From Heliocidaris tuberculata (lineage: Eukaryota > Echinodermata > Echinoidea > Camarodonta > Echinometridae), in the NCBI GenBank assembly GCA_025618425.1, contig CM046832.1:26750974-26814973 (forward strand): a DNA stretch of 64,000 bases, in the 5' to 3' direction. The notes under the pieces are model-generated. The model was not told the origin of the DNA. It worked only from the letters and a program-made list of their open reading frames with translations, and did not search any database. The position numbers were made by a program, and so were the translations under genes. Positions 61,340 through 64,000 of the stretch are shown here, piece by piece; positions within the stretch are counted from its first letter, which is position 1; every line of letters begins with the position of its first letter.

Positions 61340-61915
61340 ACAGTGCCCCCCACTTTTTCAAGTACCCCAAAAGTGCCCCTTTTCATGGCTGTTAAGTGCC
61401 CCTTTTCTTCGTACAGTGCCCCTTTTTCTTTCTAATAAGTGCTCTTTTTACCTTCTGATAAATGCCCCGTTTAACCTCAGACATTACTGCCCCTTTTCAA
61501 ATCTAATAAGTGCCCATTTTTCGTCTGATTGGTGCCCATTTTCCGTTCTAATAGTGCAATTTTCCCTTCTTGTAAGTGCCCCTTTTCACCTCTGATAAGT
61601 GACCATTTTTCTTCGTATGACTGTCCCTTCTTTTTTCTAATAAGTGCCCTATTCACCTTCTGATAAGTGCCCTTTTTAAGCCCTGATAAGTGCCCCTTTT
61701 AAGCTCTGATAAGTGCCCCTTTGAAATCCGACAAGTGTCCCTGTTTTCGTCTGATTAGTGCCCATTTTCCGTTCTAATAGTGCAATTTTTCCTTATGATA
61801 AGTGCCCTTTTCACTTCTGATAATGCCTCTTTTTAAGTGCCCCCTTTTCTTTCTAATAGTATTATTTTTCCCTTTGATAAGTGCCCCTTTTGTCTCCTGA
61901 TAAGTGCCCAGCTAT
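61340..61915 (+). repeat. (AAGTGCCCCTTTTC..CTGAT)n minisatellite
   Basis: About 22 degenerate units of 22-30 bp built on TGATAAGTGCCCCTTTT. Related units at 62466-62505 (GTGCCCTTTTTTCCCCCAAA) suggest an interrupted larger array. The frame it opens on the + strand has no gene-like features. Confidence 0.9.
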
Positions 61916-62934
61916 ATACCTATTATATTTAATATATTTTACCTATATACCCCGATGTTGCTTACAAACTGTGCCCTAAAGTCCACAAAAGAGCCATATA
62001 CCTAGCTCCAAATAATCAGAGAGATTTCATAATAAATGATTCCCCTAATGATATCAGCACAATGTGAGGCAGTAGAGCAGGGGGCAGGAGGGGCACAATT
62101 CCCTAAATTATACAAGAATGAGCAGTGCCCCTAAATCATAACAGGAAGGAGGACAATTTTTTCTAAAATTTTTCCAAAGCTTGCTCGCTATGCTAGTTCG
62201 CATTTACCATTGTCTTTTTATCATATTAGGAAAATCGCTGCTATTCAAAATACACTGTATCTTAAATATTTGCTCGCTCGCTTTGCTCGCTCGTAAATGA
62301 ATAATCAGACCATTACGCTCAACTGCAAAGTAGTTTTTATCTAGAACAATGTTAAGGCATAAACAATAATGTGTTGAAAATGATCCTCGATAGTGTATTA
62401 ATCAGAATGTAGCGGTATACTAATGTCTCAAAGTGGAATTTTCCGCCTTGTTTTCACCCTTTGTAGGTGCCCTTTTTTCCCCCAAAGTGCCCCTTTTTGT
62501 TGGTGCCCCCCCCCCCCCACTTTGAAAGATGCTCCACCGCCCCTGGTGAGCTGTAGCCTTAACTCATATTTACTTCCCTCGGTTTCGAAAAAAATTTCAT
62601 GATAGGGTGGGATCCTATAGTAAAGGGGCTGGTTTGGGTATGAGAGGAAAGTTCCCCTCCTATAATAAGAAAATTGTGAGAAAGCAAGATGCATTATGAT
62701 ACATAGAAAGGGTGGTACTAAGAAAATTCAGCGATTTATACGTTCTAAAAGACGTACGTGTACTACCATGACTACTGTAATCACAAAATTATTTTTCTAG
62801 CCGGGGGTATATGAAGTGGATTTTTTTCTTTTCGTCTTTCTTTGTCTCTTCTTCCTTTCATTCTTTCTTTCTTTTTTCCCCCTTCCTTTTCTTTCTTTCC
62901 TTTTATCTTTTTTTTCCCCTTTTTTCTATAGTAG

Positions 62935-62967
<33 letters not shown>

Positions 62968-63925
62968 GGGGGGGGGCTCCAGCTCCCACAAGCCCTCCCC
63001 CACACCAGTACGCCAATGAGTCTGGTGTCAGCGAATTATGACCTGCTGTATATGGAAACTGCCTACCATTAATTAGTCTTTAAAGCTCATAGACAGTCTC
63101 GGTAGCAAAAATCATACTGGCAAGAAACTTATCTAACATAGTCACATACTATTCTCCTTTTATCATAAGACACATGTACGAGATTATTTAACATTCCATT
63201 CACGATTTCGAACAAATTTTAGTGTAAATATCTGTAAGAAACGCTTGGTAACGGCTTTTCACTGCCTCACGCTGAGACCATATCCACCCGAAGGTTCCCC
63301 ACACAATAAACCCAGCGCTTCGCACTATGTGTAGCGTATTCTATAACACACAGCAATCCTCATGTGAGTAATGCGTGTGGCCGCTGTTCGAATTTACATC
63401 CCCTCTTATTTGGGCCAGGGATTTTTATTCTTTTCACCTCTAATTCGATAAATATTTCACTTGAGGAGGAAAAAATTTCACAGCATCTTAGTTAAGTTAG
63501 TAGTAAAATCAAAGAAATCTCATGAAAAGTTTTGGAGGGCTTCCCAAAACTATCTAATACCTTTAACTCTAATCAAGCCATCATAATGAATAATTGCAAC
63601 AAGATTGATTTTTTCTAGACATTCAGACATTCAGTCTCAAGTTGGGCGATAAAACGATTAAAAAATATACACTGTATATATTCCAGCACGCTTGCTTCCG
63701 GGTATGTTATTCTTGGAAACCATATTGTTGCTTTCCTCTCCCTCGAAACCAAACCAGGATAGTAGTCAAGTTACCAACTCGTCAGAGAACTCAAATTTGT
63801 CATCAGAGAGCGCGCAAACAAGACAGAGAGCAATGCTGTACAATATAGTTATCGTGCATGCGCTTTTTGTATGGTAGTTGCTGGGATGATCCATGTATAT
63901 TTGAGGAGCCGAACTTTCTGCAAAG

Positions 63926-64000
63926 ATGTCACGAATTATTCCACTTTCTCTACAATTTTTGATAATAATCATGTTTTACGCTAGTTTGTACACATCTGGA
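63926..64000 (+). CDS. Possible first exon of a signal-peptide or membrane-anchored protein, cut by window end
   Basis: ATG with A at -3, preceded by an in-frame TGA at 63902-63904, opens MSRIIPLSLQFLIIIMFYAS then LYTSG to the last base. A short basic N-terminus followed by about 15 hydrophobic residues is what a signal peptide or type II anchor looks like. With 25 codons and no downstream sequence the call is tentative. Confidence 0.3.
   Translation, partial: MSRIIPLSLQFLIIIMFYASLYTSG

Larger units (their letters stand above)
58512..63925. other. Upstream region of THUMPD3, repeats and unassigned sequence
   Basis: Besides the listed repeats I see poly-C/poly-G runs (59187, 59719, 60818, 60901, 61310, 62508), a T26/G9 run at 62937-62976, and AT-rich unique sequence. 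Open frames here are short, repeat-derived or without recognisable family. Confidence 0.55.

Noticed and set aside
61287..61595. 102-codon Cys/Pro/Phe-rich frame as a secreted peptide gene
   Set aside because: Derived from the GTGCCCC minisatellite and a poly-G run.

Overview
The window is animal nuclear DNA: AT-rich, intron-dense, with small exons bounded by GT/AG splice sites, two single-copy metazoan genes, and very many short palindromic DNA-transposon derivatives. Gene content and repeat style suggest a marine deuterostome, most likely an echinoderm such as a sea urchin. The species is an inference; nothing in the sequence names it.

Gene 1 (+, from before the window to 29876) is the 3' part of a giant coiled-coil gene. 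I rebuilt 41 exons whose splice phases all agree, giving about 1843 residues from the first visible splice acceptor to a TAG at 29874-29876. The first visible exon (134-2088) codes for about 650 residues of trichohyalin-like E/R/K helix. Later exons resemble the C-terminal half of the ANKRD26/CCDC144 family, including its conserved C-terminal VL(R/K)KNY. The 5' end, where ankyrin repeats would be expected, lies outside the window.

Gene 2 (-, 58492 to 37614) is THUMPD3, the tRNA N2-methylguanosine methyltransferase. Nine exons give a 513-residue protein that is complete from ATG to stop. They include a 14-nt micro-exon (39846-39859) carrying PFGK of the catalytic DLPFG motif, and an in-frame 60-bp minisatellite in the linker before the THUMP domain. 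The two genes converge tail to tail.

Between the genes (29.9-37.6 kb), in the introns, and upstream of THUMPD3 (58.5-64 kb) the sequence is mostly mobile-element debris. There is a 5'-truncated CR1/L2-group LINE with a readable reverse-transcriptase ORF (about 46832-49000). There are Harbinger-like MITEs with 3-bp CWG/ATG-type target duplications, TTAA-flanked elements, a TA-flanked Tc1/mariner-like element, and hAT-like elements with 8-bp duplications. A striking nest of foldback elements at 52.5-58.2 kb has empty-site copies that reveal the order of insertion. Simple repeats include (AT)n, (GAA)n, (GTGCCCC)-type minisatellite and a short interstitial TTAGGG tract.

I found no CRISPR array, rRNA, tRNA, operon or defence system. 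No new multi-gene system is visible. The most unusual material is the nested foldback region and the exon-level oddities of the two genes.
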